From G963556115 sp963666605 (GTDB taxonomy: Bacteria; Planctomycetota; SZUA-567), in NCBI GenBank assembly GCA_965140405.1, contig OZ223208.1, positions 2,542,001 through 2,606,000 of the forward strand: DNA of 64,000 nt, in the 5' to 3' direction. Made by a program: the position numbers and the translations under genes. A model generated the notes under the pieces. The model was not told where the DNA came from and did no database searches. It saw only the letters and a program-made list of their open reading frames with translations. Below, one piece after another: positions 26,013-34,911 of the stretch (the stretch's first letter is position 1; every line of letters starts with the position of its first letter).

Positions 26013-27044
26013 ATGGCAGTTAATTATCGCGAACTTGGTCTTATGAACACTAAGGGAATGTTTGCTAAAGCAGTTGCTGGTGGCTACGCTATTCCAGCTT
26101 ACAACTTTAACAACATGGAACAGCTACAGGCTATCGTCAGCGCTTGTGTAGAGACAAACAGCCCAGTTATCCTTCAGGTTTCAGCAGGTGCACGTAAGTA
26201 CGCTAACGCTACTATCCTTCGTTACCTAGGTCAAGCAGCTACAGAATACGCTAAAGAACTAAACGGCGGCAAAGGTCTTCCAATCTGTCTTCACCTTGAC
26301 CACGGTGCAGATTTTGAAGTTTGTAAATCATGTATCGACTTCGGTTTCTCAAGCGTTATGATTGATGGTTCACACCACCCATACGAGAAGAATGTTGAAC
26401 TTACAAAGCAGGTTGTAGAATACGCACACCAGTTCGACGTTACAGTCGAAGGTGAGCTAGGTGTTCTTGCTGGTATCGAAGATGATGTTTCAGCTGAAGA
26501 GCACGTTTACACTCAACCAGACGAAGTAGAAGACTTTGTTTCTAAGACCGGTGTTGATAGCCTTGCTATCTCTATCGGTACTAGCCACGGTGCCTTCAAG
26601 TTCAAGCCTGGACAAGATCCAAAGATCCGCCTAGACATCCTAGAAGAGATCGAAAAGCGTATCCCAGGTTTCCCAATCGTACTTCATGGTTCGTCATCAG
26701 TTCCACAAGAATATGTTAAGATGATCAACGAATTTGGTGGTAGCATGGCAGATGCTATTGGTATCGGCGAAGATCAACTACGTCTTGCAGCTAAGAGTGC
26801 TGTTTGTAAGATCAACATTGACTCAGACGCTCGTCTAGCTATGACAGCAGCAATCCGTAAGCACCTAGCTGAAAACCCTGGTGACTTCGACCCACGTCAG
26901 TACCTAAGCCCTGCACGTGCTCTATGTAAAGAGCTATACATCCATAAGAACAACGAAGTTCTTGGTAGTTCTGGCAAGGCTGAAGAAATCTTCCAGCTTT
27001 CAGGTGGTTGTGGTGGTGGTTGCGCAGGATGCGGTGGTCACTAA
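26013..27044 (+). CDS. fba: class II fructose-bisphosphate aldolase with Cys-rich tail
   Basis: The zinc aldolase of glycolysis/gluconeogenesis. The 343-aa protein shows AYNFNNMEQLQAIV, LHLDHGADFEVCKSCIDFGF, VMIDGSHHPYEKN, TVEGELGVLAG, LAISIGTSHGAFKF, VLHGSSSVPQEYV and CKINIDSDARLAMTAAIRK. The last 13 residues (331-343) are an added Gly/Cys tail with Cys333-x3-Cys337-x2-Cys340-x2-His343, spacing that could hold a metal. Such a tail is not part of the catalytic fold. The gene uses more C-ending codons than its neighbours, consistent with high expression. It is monocistronic between a good promoter and a strong terminator. Confidence 0.96.
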   Translation: MAVNYRELGLMNTKGMFAKAVAGGYAIPAYNFNNMEQLQAIVSACVETNSPVILQVSAGARKYANATILRYLGQAATEYAKELNGGKGLPICLHLDHGADFEVCKSCIDFGFSSVMIDGSHHPYEKNVELTKQVVEYAHQFDVTVEGELGVLAGIEDDVSAEEHVYTQPDEVEDFVSKTGVDSLAISIGTSHGAFKFKPGQDPKIRLDILEEIEKRIPGFPIVLHGSSSVPQEYVKMINEFGGSMADAIGIGEDQLRLAAKSAVCKINIDSDARLAMTAAIRKHLAENPGDFDPRQYLSPARALCKELYIHKNNEVLGSSGKAEEIFQLSGGCGGGCAGCGGH

Positions 27045-27080
27045 GCCATTAAGATTTATAATAAGTAGTACTAATAATTT

Positions 27081-27120
27081 CAACAGACCTACCATATTAG
27101 TATGGTAGGTCTGTTGTTTT
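27081..27120 (+). terminator. Rho-independent terminator of fba
   Basis: A perfect 16-bp stem (27081-27096 with 27101-27116), a TTAG loop and a TTTT tail. Confidence 0.9.
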
Positions 27121-27266
27121 AGCACACAATAAATTAATAGAATCACCTCTAAGTCCTTCAACTATAACCGGAAAGATAGATTATAGACTACAGAAACAAG
27201 ACAACTCTCACCGATATAAGTTGTAGCTAACAGTAGCATAAATATTATTAGGAGTGAGACACCCAA

Positions 27267-28466
27267 ATGAAACTACGTCAGACAATACAGAACACGTTCA
27301 TTATTGCATCTCTTAGCATTACTCTTGTCTTTGCAGACGATTGTTCTGAGTTCAATATTGAAGCAAGTTCTCCGATGGACGCAGACTTCTTTGATAACGA
27401 CATACCTGCCTCATACCTTTCAAGTAACGAAGATAAAACGGCACAAAATTATGCGATTATTGAGAGTGGTCCAACAGAAACTTTGATGGATAATGAAATA
27501 TATATAGAAAATCTCCCTGTCGCTTACGACTCAAATATCAATATAGCTGATCAAAACTCTATAGATGAGCATATCAACAACAACCCTGACCTATATGCTG
27601 CAGCTGGAACATTTATAGATGATAGCGGCGAAGTATCAATACCTGAAAACCTTGTAATGATTGAGTCCTTTCCACAGACAAAGCGTTCTGATGCGATTGG
27701 AGTGACTTCAAGTAATATGGCAACCAATAAGCCACATACAGCTGCAGGAGAATTTGTAGCTGATGAAACAAACGGGGTAACAGCAGAGACTGATGAGAAG
27801 GATAAGTATACTGCATTACCAGCCGGTTCATTCTCAATAGGTTACCAGATGATGTACATGCATTACAACGAGGAAGAGGCCGCATGCGAAACCATATATA
27901 ACGGTATAATGGCTGAATACACCTACATGGCCAAGAGCGATATATTCCTAAAAGCCTCAACGAGCCTTCTAGGAGGAGCCGTATTCAATAAAGACAACGG
28001 TACAGTATACTCTGATACAGCTGTTACTTTTGGTAGAAGATTCCAAACAGATGATGGAAAGCTAAGTATTAGCCCATACCTTGGTTTGGGTCTCAGATAT
28101 ATGAACAATGTATTTGCAGGTAATGGAGCAATAGAAAGAAATACTCTACAGCTCTATATACCTGTAGGTCTGCGCTTTGACTTCAAACCAAGTGATAATT
28201 TTAAAATGTATAGTAATATTGAAGCTGGAATAATTGGACTAAACCAAAATTGGACAACATATAACACCGGTTATGATAGTACAACAGCAAGCTTCAACGG
28301 TTTCAGTGCATCTATAAATCTAGGTACAGAGTATAAAATCAATAACACAATGACTCTAGGCATTTCACCGTACTATCAGTATATTTATACAGGAAAAAAA
28401 TCAGGCTCACCTGTAGGGCATACCGATACACATATGATCGGTCTAAACGCCTTCTTAAAATTTTAA
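27267..28466 (+). CDS. secreted protein with autotransporter-like outer-membrane beta-barrel
   Basis: The 399-aa protein has a signal peptide (about residues 1-24, cleavage near VFADD). A ~160-residue acidic, low-complexity Asn/Asp/Glu-rich segment follows. The last ~210 residues look like amphipathic barrel strands: FSIGYQMMYMHYN, IFLKASTSLLGGAVF, KLSISPYLGLGLRYMNN, LQLYIPVGLRFDF, FSASINLGTEYKI, LGISPYYQYIYTG and a final HMIGLNAFLKF ending in the terminal Phe used for barrel assembly. This supports an outer membrane. The passenger function is unknown. Confidence 0.72.
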   Translation: MKLRQTIQNTFIIASLSITLVFADDCSEFNIEASSPMDADFFDNDIPASYLSSNEDKTAQNYAIIESGPTETLMDNEIYIENLPVAYDSNINIADQNSIDEHINNNPDLYAAAGTFIDDSGEVSIPENLVMIESFPQTKRSDAIGVTSSNMATNKPHTAAGEFVADETNGVTAETDEKDKYTALPAGSFSIGYQMMYMHYNEEEAACETIYNGIMAEYTYMAKSDIFLKASTSLLGGAVFNKDNGTVYSDTAVTFGRRFQTDDGKLSISPYLGLGLRYMNNVFAGNGAIERNTLQLYIPVGLRFDFKPSDNFKMYSNIEAGIIGLNQNWTTYNTGYDSTTASFNGFSASINLGTEYKINNTMTLGISPYYQYIYTGKKSGSPVGHTDTHMIGLNAFLKF

Positions 28467-28489
28467 AGAAGACCCAAAAGTAGTAACCA

Positions 28490-28535
28490 TATAATATAAT
28501 AGGCAAGGGACGGAGCCCTTGCCTATTATATTATA
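28490..28535. terminator. bidirectional terminator hairpin
   Basis: A perfect 20-bp stem (28490-28509 with 28516-28535) and ACGGAG loop lie between the convergent barrel-protein and efp genes. Confidence 0.88.
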
Positions 28536-28554
28536 ACATTCATAATGATAAGAT

Positions 28555-29124
28555 TTACGAATTACAACGTTCCAAATACTTACCATCTTCAGTACTAAGC
28601 TTGACTTTATCACCCATATTGATAAAAGGCGGAATAAGAACCTGTAGGCCAGTCTCTACAACCCCATTCTTGAATACATTGGTAGCCGTAGCATTTTTCA
28701 CACCAGGATCACACTCAGTAACTTCTAGAACAACAGCAGGAGGAAGTTCAACACCAAGCACTCTAGAATTTGCAACCATAACAGTAGTCTTATTACCTTC
28801 AAGAAGGTAGAATTTATCATCACCTAAGATACTTTCATGAACTTCAATCTCTTCATAAGTTTTATCATTCATGAAGACATAGTTTTCACCACTCTTATAA
28901 GAGTAAGTGCACCCCTGACGGTCTACATCGATAGTCTCGACCTTATCTTCAGAGCGGAAACGATTTTCAATAATTTTCCCAGACTCTACATTACGCATCT
29001 TGGTCTGCTGATAAGCAGGTCCTTTACCAGGTTTTACGTGGGTCATTGAGATGATCATATAGATTTCATTGTTGTAGACAATAGCTTGACCACGATTAAT
29101 TTGATTGATAGGTAGACTTGGCAT
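28555..29124 (-). CDS. efp: translation elongation factor P
   Basis: EF-P relieves ribosome stalling at polyproline stretches. The 189-aa protein has the three-domain EF-P layout: an N-terminal KOW-like domain with THVKPGKGPAYQQTKMRN, RFRSEDKVETI, the TYEEIEV middle domain, and a C-terminal OB domain with LPPAVVLEVTECDPGVKNAT and a GLQVLIPPFINMGDKV. The tip residue is Lys34, the position that carries beta-lysine in enterobacteria. The modifying enzymes EpmA/EpmB are not in this window, so its modification state is open. Confidence 0.95.
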   Translation of the reverse strand: MPSLPINQINRGQAIVYNNEIYMIISMTHVKPGKGPAYQQTKMRNVESGKIIENRFRSEDKVETIDVDRQGCTYSYKSGENYVFMNDKTYEEIEVHESILGDDKFYLLEGNKTTVMVANSRVLGVELPPAVVLEVTECDPGVKNATATNVFKNGVVETGLQVLIPPFINMGDKVKLSTEDGKYLERCNS

Positions 29125-29208
29125 TCTACTAGGATCTCCATAAAGAATATAATAAACGAATATTAAACATAAATATTTAATGAGAGTTTATGGATAGCAG
29201 GGTAAAAG

Positions 29209-30009
29209 TCAACTATAACTGATATTTTTTATCTCAATAAATTGATTTTCCAAGACCCCATACCCTCCCCCTGCCCAACATGGAAGTACCGTAAGTATCC
29301 CGGCTCTCTCGCTTCCTAGTATTTCTCTGGTCATATGCTGATGTAGGTGCCCGCAAATAATATGATCAACACCAGAATTTATAATCGGAACAAGAGCCTC
29401 ATCCTTTATTAAGAGATAATCATATATGGTATAATTATTACTGCGAGCTTCTCTATCATATGCCCTAAAAACTTTGAAGAGCATATTTACAAATTGCCTA
29501 GGGACAAAAGTAGACAAATAACGTGCAGGATTTCCCATTAGCAGGTATCTTAAAAGCTGATGCCAGACATTATCAGTACAGTACATATCTCCATGTGAAC
29601 AGTGGTACTTAATTCCATTCTGCTCGAATTCACACGCCCACCCCTCAAGATGCACGCCAATTTCTGATAAAGCAGAGTATGAATTATTCATTGGAAGAGT
29701 AAAACCTTGGTATTCAGTTCCTAAAGGGGTCACTCTCCCCCTTGAAAAGGCAAAATCTCTATTTCCACATACCATGCTGACTTCTAAACCAGCTTTCACT
29801 GCTTGTTTGAAGATACCCAAAATATCCTTATAATCTCCAACATACTTACCTTTTTTTTCAAACCAACAATTGAAAGTATCTCCAAGAAGTATTAACTTTC
29901 CACTTTCCATGCATTCATCTAAAAATATTTCTAGAGCTTTATTCTGCTCATTATATACACCAGGTTTTAAATGCATATCAGCAGCAAGTATTATTTTCAT
30001 ATTGGACAT
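29209..30009 (-). CDS. lpxH: UDP-2,3-diacylglucosamine hydrolase-like metallophosphoesterase (LpxH)
   Basis: LpxH cleaves UDP-2,3-diacylglucosamine to lipid X in lipid A synthesis. The 266-aa protein has the calcineurin-like motifs ADMHLKPG, LLGDTFNCW, MVCGNRDFAFSRG, YHCSHGDMYCTDN and DHIICGHLHQHMT. The GNRDF and HGD-x-x-CTD patterns, with a later helical insert, are those of LpxH rather than generic phosphoesterases. The ATG at 30009 follows AGGA at good spacing. kdsA and LolCD-like genes elsewhere in the window support lipid A-type outer membrane synthesis. The specific name is likely, not certain. Confidence 0.78.
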   Translation of the reverse strand: MSNMKIILAADMHLKPGVYNEQNKALEIFLDECMESGKLILLGDTFNCWFEKKGKYVGDYKDILGIFKQAVKAGLEVSMVCGNRDFAFSRGRVTPLGTEYQGFTLPMNNSYSALSEIGVHLEGWACEFEQNGIKYHCSHGDMYCTDNVWHQLLRYLLMGNPARYLSTFVPRQFVNMLFKVFRAYDREARSNNYTIYDYLLIKDEALVPIINSGVDHIICGHLHQHMTREILGSERAGILTVLPCWAGGGYGVLENQFIEIKNISYS

Positions 30010-30046
30010 TTTTTCCTGAGAATAAAAATAGTATTATTATATAACT

Positions 30047-30080
30047 AATCTCCATTCTGCAATATATCAGAATGGAGATT
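30047..30080 (-). terminator. hairpin after the small gene at 30100, possible terminator
   Basis: A perfect 13-bp stem (30047-30059 with 30068-30080) with an 8-nt loop. The T-tract on the minus strand is interrupted, so it could also be a processing or attenuation hairpin before lpxH. Confidence 0.55.
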
Positions 30081-30099
30081 ATTAAATAAATCTAAATAG

Positions 30100-30453
30100 T
30101 TACTTGAAGAGTTCGATAGTACCTCCACCACCTTTTCCACTTTTTCCAGACTGGTTATACTTCTTCAGCATTTGCCTATTTAGTAAATTATCATCAGGGT
30201 TGTCCCAGTGTATTTCCATCATATTTTTCTCAGTCTTAGAAAATACTTCCGCTGTATCAGCACCAAGTATTTGTGAAAGTGCATACCTAGAAAGAGGCAT
30301 ACCTTCAGATTTACATGCCCACATAGCAATCTTGAGCTTACAAAGGCAGATTTTTTTCTTCTCAGAACCGTTGAGCCTATCCTTTTTTTGAAGCGTATTG
30401 ATAGTACTCACAAATCCCTCAATATTAGGTGGCAGATTCGACTTCTCACTCAC
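30100..30453 (-). CDS. small hypothetical protein
   Basis: The 117-aa protein has no signal peptide or membrane segment. It contains two close cysteines (KICLCKLKIAMWACKS, with a third nearby), a helical middle and a C-terminal GKGGGGTIELFK tail. I recognise no family. A ribosome site (AAAGGAG) precedes the ATG at 30453, which supports it being a real gene. It is followed by a hairpin and then lpxH on the same strand. Confidence 0.65.
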   Translation of the reverse strand: MSEKSNLPPNIEGFVSTINTLQKKDRLNGSEKKKICLCKLKIAMWACKSEGMPLSRYALSQILGADTAEVFSKTEKNMMEIHWDNPDDNLLNRQMLKKYNQSGKSGKGGGGTIELFK

Positions 30454-30742
30454 AGCATTCTCCTTTTATGAGTTTCTCTACTTAGTTTATAGTTTTACTA
30501 TCAACTTTGCAATGATAATACTTGATAAAAGCTTATCATTTTTTTATATCTACCTTGTAATATGTAGCAATAAGGCGAAATAAACAATAATTATCCATAT
30601 CAACATAGTTTTAAAATGTAGAGATTAGTCAATATATTCGCATAATATCAAATAATTGATAATTAAGCGAAGGTACTTAACAAAATAGGGATAAATAGTA
30701 GTATATCACAAATTTCACTTTAATTTTGAAAAGGAGCATACG

Positions 30743-31120
30743 ATGGCAGTTACAAAACTTTACAATAAGACTGGTGACAAAAAAGCAGTAAAAATACAAG
30801 AAGGTGTAGAGAGTAATATGGGAATGCTTCCAGAGGCATTTCAGGCAATGGGTAGAAATGGTGACTTTCTTGATGCTATACTAAAGCTTGCAGGTTCAGC
30901 TGGCAAAGGACTAGACCCAAAGACCAAGGAGCTCATCTGTATTGCCGTCAGCGCAGTAAATAATTGCGGCTACTGCTTAGATGCACATAGAGCAACAGCA
31001 TTACAAGCAGGTATAACTGATGACGAGATTACAGCGACAATGGAAATTGTAGCAGCAATGAGCGCATTTAATAAATTCAACGCATCCATCGGGTTAAATC
31101 ATGATATAAAAGCCAATTAA
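30743..31120 (+). CDS. carboxymuconolactone decarboxylase/AhpD-family protein
   Basis: The 125-aa protein has the AhpD core: KELICIAVSAVNNCGYCLDAH with Cys75-x2-Cys78 and His82, preceded by a helical region and followed by GITDDEITATMEI. Members with this CxxC-H motif are usually thiol peroxidase-type redox proteins. True gamma-carboxymuconolactone decarboxylases lack the cysteines. It is monocistronic, with AAAAGGAG upstream and a terminator after it. A redox role is likely; the partner is unknown. Confidence 0.88.
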   Translation: MAVTKLYNKTGDKKAVKIQEGVESNMGMLPEAFQAMGRNGDFLDAILKLAGSAGKGLDPKTKELICIAVSAVNNCGYCLDAHRATALQAGITDDEITATMEIVAAMSAFNKFNASIGLNHDIKAN

Positions 31121-31145
31121 TATATGACGCAACACAGCCTATAAC

Positions 31146-31180
31146 AAAAGCGAGTGATTGATGATAAATCACTCGCTTTT
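31146..31180. terminator. bidirectional terminator hairpin
   Basis: A 14-bp stem (31146-31159 with 31167-31180) with a 7-nt loop, bounded by A and T runs, lies between the convergent AhpD-like gene and sbcC. Confidence 0.85.
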
Positions 31181-31200
31181 GTATTTACTACAAATCAATC

Positions 31201-34200
31201 TTACAAAAGTCTCTTACAACCGACACCTGAAATAACACTTTTACCATCTGCGACTTTCTCCACACTAATTTGGACACCGATTCGCTCCTTTAGAGCCTGA
31301 ACATGTGATATAACCCCGATAAGTTTCCCTTGTTGCTGAAGTCGCGCAAGAGCAGATAGTACTTTATCAAGTTCATCCTCATCAAGAGTTCCAAATCCTT
31401 CATCAAGAAATAGCGAGTTGACAACGACCTTCTTACTAGACATACTTGATAGCCCCAGAGCTAATGCAAGGCTAACAATAAAGCTCTCCCCACCTGATAA
31501 GTTTTTCGTAGAGCGCACCTCACCAGCCTGATCCTTATCTATAACATCCAATTCCAACAATTCTGATGTTGCCCCAGCTTTAGTTTCAGCTCTTCTAAGC
31601 AAGTACCTATCACTCATCTTTAGAAGTTCATTATTAGCATATCGGAGCATGATATCAAAAGTAAGCCCTTGAGCAAAATTCCTATACTTCTTACCGTCAG
31701 CAGATCCAATCAATGCATGCAGATCATCCCAACGTCTGCAGACCTCCTTCTGAGCAAGAAGTACTTCCTTCTTGCGATCATATATCTTAATTGCCTCATC
31801 ATTGCTGTCCAATTGTTTTTTCAATGCACCAATAGATTGAACAAGTTGATTTTTATCCTTCAATAGAGTACTGAGTCTTTCAGAAACAGTCTCCTCAGGC
31901 TCATATTCAGCAATTTTAGAATTCAATTTTACTTCTTCCTCAAGAATCGCTTGTCTCCTTCCAGCCAGGCTATGCCTAGCCCTGTCATGAGCAGCAAGTA
32001 TCTGACTTACCCTATCTATTTCGTCTGAGTCAAGTTTTCCATTGACAAAATCTTCTTCGGTAACAAAACCGCACTCACTAATATGTTGTGAGAATTTTAT
32101 CTCTTGAGCCTCTAACTGTGTAGCTCTTAAAGTTGTCGAGTTTATAAGATTATCGATTTTAGTTCTATCCTGAGTAACTTCTAGCTTTATCTTATCATGT
32201 AACTCCCTAGCCTGAGCAAGTTCTTTTTCAGCAATTACAATACGACCAGCAAGTTTTTCTTTCTCATCCTCACAGTTCTTCAAACCATATAAATCTTGCC
32301 TCTCTTGACCGATACACTCAAGCTCATTACTAATCTTGATACTTTCAACCTTTAATTGCTCCAACTTGCTATTCTCTCTCTCAAGTCCTTTTCGCAATTC
32401 CAAAATTCGTGCTTCTCCCAATTCTATATCTTTTTGTAACTGTACTGAATATTTCGCATACTCAGCATACGAAGAATTACGAAGCTTTAATTCATTTACA
32501 ATCTTCTCTTGCTCGTTTCGAACTTCATCCTCTTGATATTCCCCAAATTTACTCAGCTCCACGCATACACTTTTTATGGTTTCATCTGCTTCAGCCCTGA
32601 GCCGATCCAAAGCATTCTGAGAATTTTCATAGTCTTTGCAACTCGACACAAACGCCAAATTCTGCTCACTAACAGTTCGTTCGAATTCTATCAAGTCATC
32701 TTTGTGTTTTCCAAGAATCTGATTTTCTCGTTCTAGCTCACCCTGATATTTCTTTACCCGCCCTATTGCACCATCAAGCAAAGCTATCTTCTCCTCGATA
32801 TCACGCCGTTCACCGCAGATAATACTCTCAATAGGAATAGAAGAAATCTCGATTGAATACTGTTGAAGCATATCTGAAAGTGTATTGCGAAGAGTGACTG
32901 TTTTGCTATTTTCTTCATTCAATAGAGACTTAGTATTAACAAGATCAGCCCTAATTCTTGCTATGGATTCTTTACACTTAATTATTTCTGACTGAACAAA
33001 AGCTTGCTTCTCTTTCTCTTCGACAAACTTCCTACCATACTCAGACTCCTCAGGAACACCTTCAGACTTATATGGATGCTCAAGTGCACCACACAAAGGA
33101 CACGGCTCTCCATCGACAAGTTCATCTCTACGATTTTGAAGAGTTTTTATTACCTCTTCATTTTTTATATGCAGCTCAAGATGCTCAATCTCTCTAATTA
33201 TCAGAGCCATTTCTAACTCATACTTTGCTAGCTCTTCTTCAAATTTTATTGCTTCAGAATTACCCTTATTCACATTACTATTTAGTGTCTCAATATATTT
33301 TTCTGAATCCTTAATCAATAAAGAGAAACGTTCAACTTCATTAATTCCAGCAGAACGAGCAACCAACTTCTGAAGGTCGAGTTCCATTTCAACAAGAGAC
33401 TTATCACCCAAGAAAGCCTGAATTTGTTCTTCTATTGATCGACACTTATTATCAGATGCTTTACAGTTGCGAAGAGTCTCTTCTTTTTTACTCAATGATA
33501 GTTCATAACTATCCTTCGCCGACATATAAGCCTCTCTCAACCTTGGTAAAGCCTCTTCAGAGCTATATATCTCCGCCTGCTCTCTATAAACCCTTCTAAG
33601 CCCTTTTATAATTGATTCTATCTTACTTTCAAGAGCAACATCAGCTTCATGCTCATCGAGATATTCGGTAATACGTTCAAGTTCTGCTTGCTTTAAAGAG
33701 AGAGTTTCTCCAATCACATCACTATCTCTCATAAAACTATTAATGGCACCCATTACCTCTTGGCTATCAGAGTCAACAAGTATACGCCTATCACTCAAAG
33801 CTTTAATATTTGCTTCTAGCTCTAGTACCTTGTTAATAATATCAAGTTCCACTTTAAGCCTTAAACGACTCTTACCAAGTATATCATCTTTTGTAAACAG
33901 ATCCTCTTCACACTTTAAAAGTGTTGCTTCTTTTCTTGGTGAAGCTTCTTGTAATTCAAGAAGGAGCTCACACTCTTCCTCCTGTGTCTTCCTGTTTCCA
34001 CAGAGGACAGCGTACTCCCCCCAGGCTCTATCTACAAGTTGTCCAATTTTTAGACGACTTCTGTCTCTAGCAAAGTCGTCCTCGCTTTTTTCCAAATCTG
34101 CTATATCTTTCTCAATAGCAATCAGCTCCAGCCCAAGCTCACGTGCTCTAGAATACACATTCTCTGACAAGCGAAGATTTTTCTCAAGTTCTACAAATGC

Positions 34201-34899
34201 TTCCTCTTCCTGTAATTTTATTGCTAATTCATTTCTGATACTACTTACTTCATCATCAGAAAGCAATACAACACCTTCAGTACCAGCCTGCATTTCAAGT
34301 AACGCTCGATCCTCAAGACGTTTTCTCTCATGTACCGCTATTGAGATACTACTATATATTGAAGTATCAGTTATCTTCTCAAGTATTTCTGATCTTTCAT
34401 TCGTATTTGCTTTGAGAAATTTAGCAAACTCACCTTGAGCCAGAAGCATTGACCTTGTAAACTGCTCAAAATTCATGCTTGTTATTTCTTCGATTGAAGC
34501 TCTCGTTTGATTTACTTTTTCTGTAACGGGCTTACCAAGAGTTAGGTTCTCAAGCTTGTGTTTATTACCCTGCAATTTACCATTGGCACTCCCTCGAGCT
34601 CTCCTCTGGCTCCAATGAGCCGAGTACTCTACAGATCCAATCTCAAAGAAGACTTCAGCAGAGCATTCACCACTACCTCTGGACATCACTTCGTTTGTAC
34701 TGACAGATACCGTACTTAGGCGTGGAGTTCTCCCATAGAGTGCAAGAGATATTGCATCGAGTATAGTACTCTTTCCAGCCCCTGTATTTCCCACAATAGC
34801 AAAAATCCCACTATCAAGATACTGAGGGTCTGAGAAGTCTATCTCCCACTCACCGTATAAGGAGTTCAAATTTTTGAATCTAACTTTTAAAATCTTCAA
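31201..34899 (-). CDS. sbcC: SbcC, ATPase subunit of the SbcCD (Mre11-Rad50-type) nuclease
   Basis: SbcC is the Rad50-like SMC ATPase that, with SbcD, cuts hairpins and processes DNA ends. The 1232-aa protein has Walker A VGNTGAGKSTILDAI near residue 35, two very long coiled-coil arms rich in Glu, Lys and Leu, and a zinc hook CPLC (Cys600/Cys603) in the middle. Near the C terminus are the ABC signature NLSGGESFIVSLALALG and Walker B NSLFLDEGFGTLDEDEL. The length is at the upper end for bacterial SbcC. It starts 12 nt after sbcD ends, forming a standard sbcDC operon. Confidence 0.96.
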   Translation of the reverse strand: MKILKVRFKNLNSLYGEWEIDFSDPQYLDSGIFAIVGNTGAGKSTILDAISLALYGRTPRLSTVSVSTNEVMSRGSGECSAEVFFEIGSVEYSAHWSQRRARGSANGKLQGNKHKLENLTLGKPVTEKVNQTRASIEEITSMNFEQFTRSMLLAQGEFAKFLKANTNERSEILEKITDTSIYSSISIAVHERKRLEDRALLEMQAGTEGVVLLSDDEVSSIRNELAIKLQEEEAFVELEKNLRLSENVYSRARELGLELIAIEKDIADLEKSEDDFARDRSRLKIGQLVDRAWGEYAVLCGNRKTQEEECELLLELQEASPRKEATLLKCEEDLFTKDDILGKSRLRLKVELDIINKVLELEANIKALSDRRILVDSDSQEVMGAINSFMRDSDVIGETLSLKQAELERITEYLDEHEADVALESKIESIIKGLRRVYREQAEIYSSEEALPRLREAYMSAKDSYELSLSKKEETLRNCKASDNKCRSIEEQIQAFLGDKSLVEMELDLQKLVARSAGINEVERFSLLIKDSEKYIETLNSNVNKGNSEAIKFEEELAKYELEMALIIREIEHLELHIKNEEVIKTLQNRRDELVDGEPCPLCGALEHPYKSEGVPEESEYGRKFVEEKEKQAFVQSEIIKCKESIARIRADLVNTKSLLNEENSKTVTLRNTLSDMLQQYSIEISSIPIESIICGERRDIEEKIALLDGAIGRVKKYQGELERENQILGKHKDDLIEFERTVSEQNLAFVSSCKDYENSQNALDRLRAEADETIKSVCVELSKFGEYQEDEVRNEQEKIVNELKLRNSSYAEYAKYSVQLQKDIELGEARILELRKGLERENSKLEQLKVESIKISNELECIGQERQDLYGLKNCEDEKEKLAGRIVIAEKELAQARELHDKIKLEVTQDRTKIDNLINSTTLRATQLEAQEIKFSQHISECGFVTEEDFVNGKLDSDEIDRVSQILAAHDRARHSLAGRRQAILEEEVKLNSKIAEYEPEETVSERLSTLLKDKNQLVQSIGALKKQLDSNDEAIKIYDRKKEVLLAQKEVCRRWDDLHALIGSADGKKYRNFAQGLTFDIMLRYANNELLKMSDRYLLRRAETKAGATSELLELDVIDKDQAGEVRSTKNLSGGESFIVSLALALGLSSMSSKKVVVNSLFLDEGFGTLDEDELDKVLSALARLQQQGKLIGVISHVQALKERIGVQISVEKVADGKSVISGVGCKRLL

Positions 34900-34911
34900 T
34901 GTATATATCCT

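Noticed and set aside
33743..34438. 231-codon open frame on the plus strand, rich in Ser, Leu and Arg
   Set aside because: It is antisense to the conserved sbcC coding region, has shadow-type composition and no family match.
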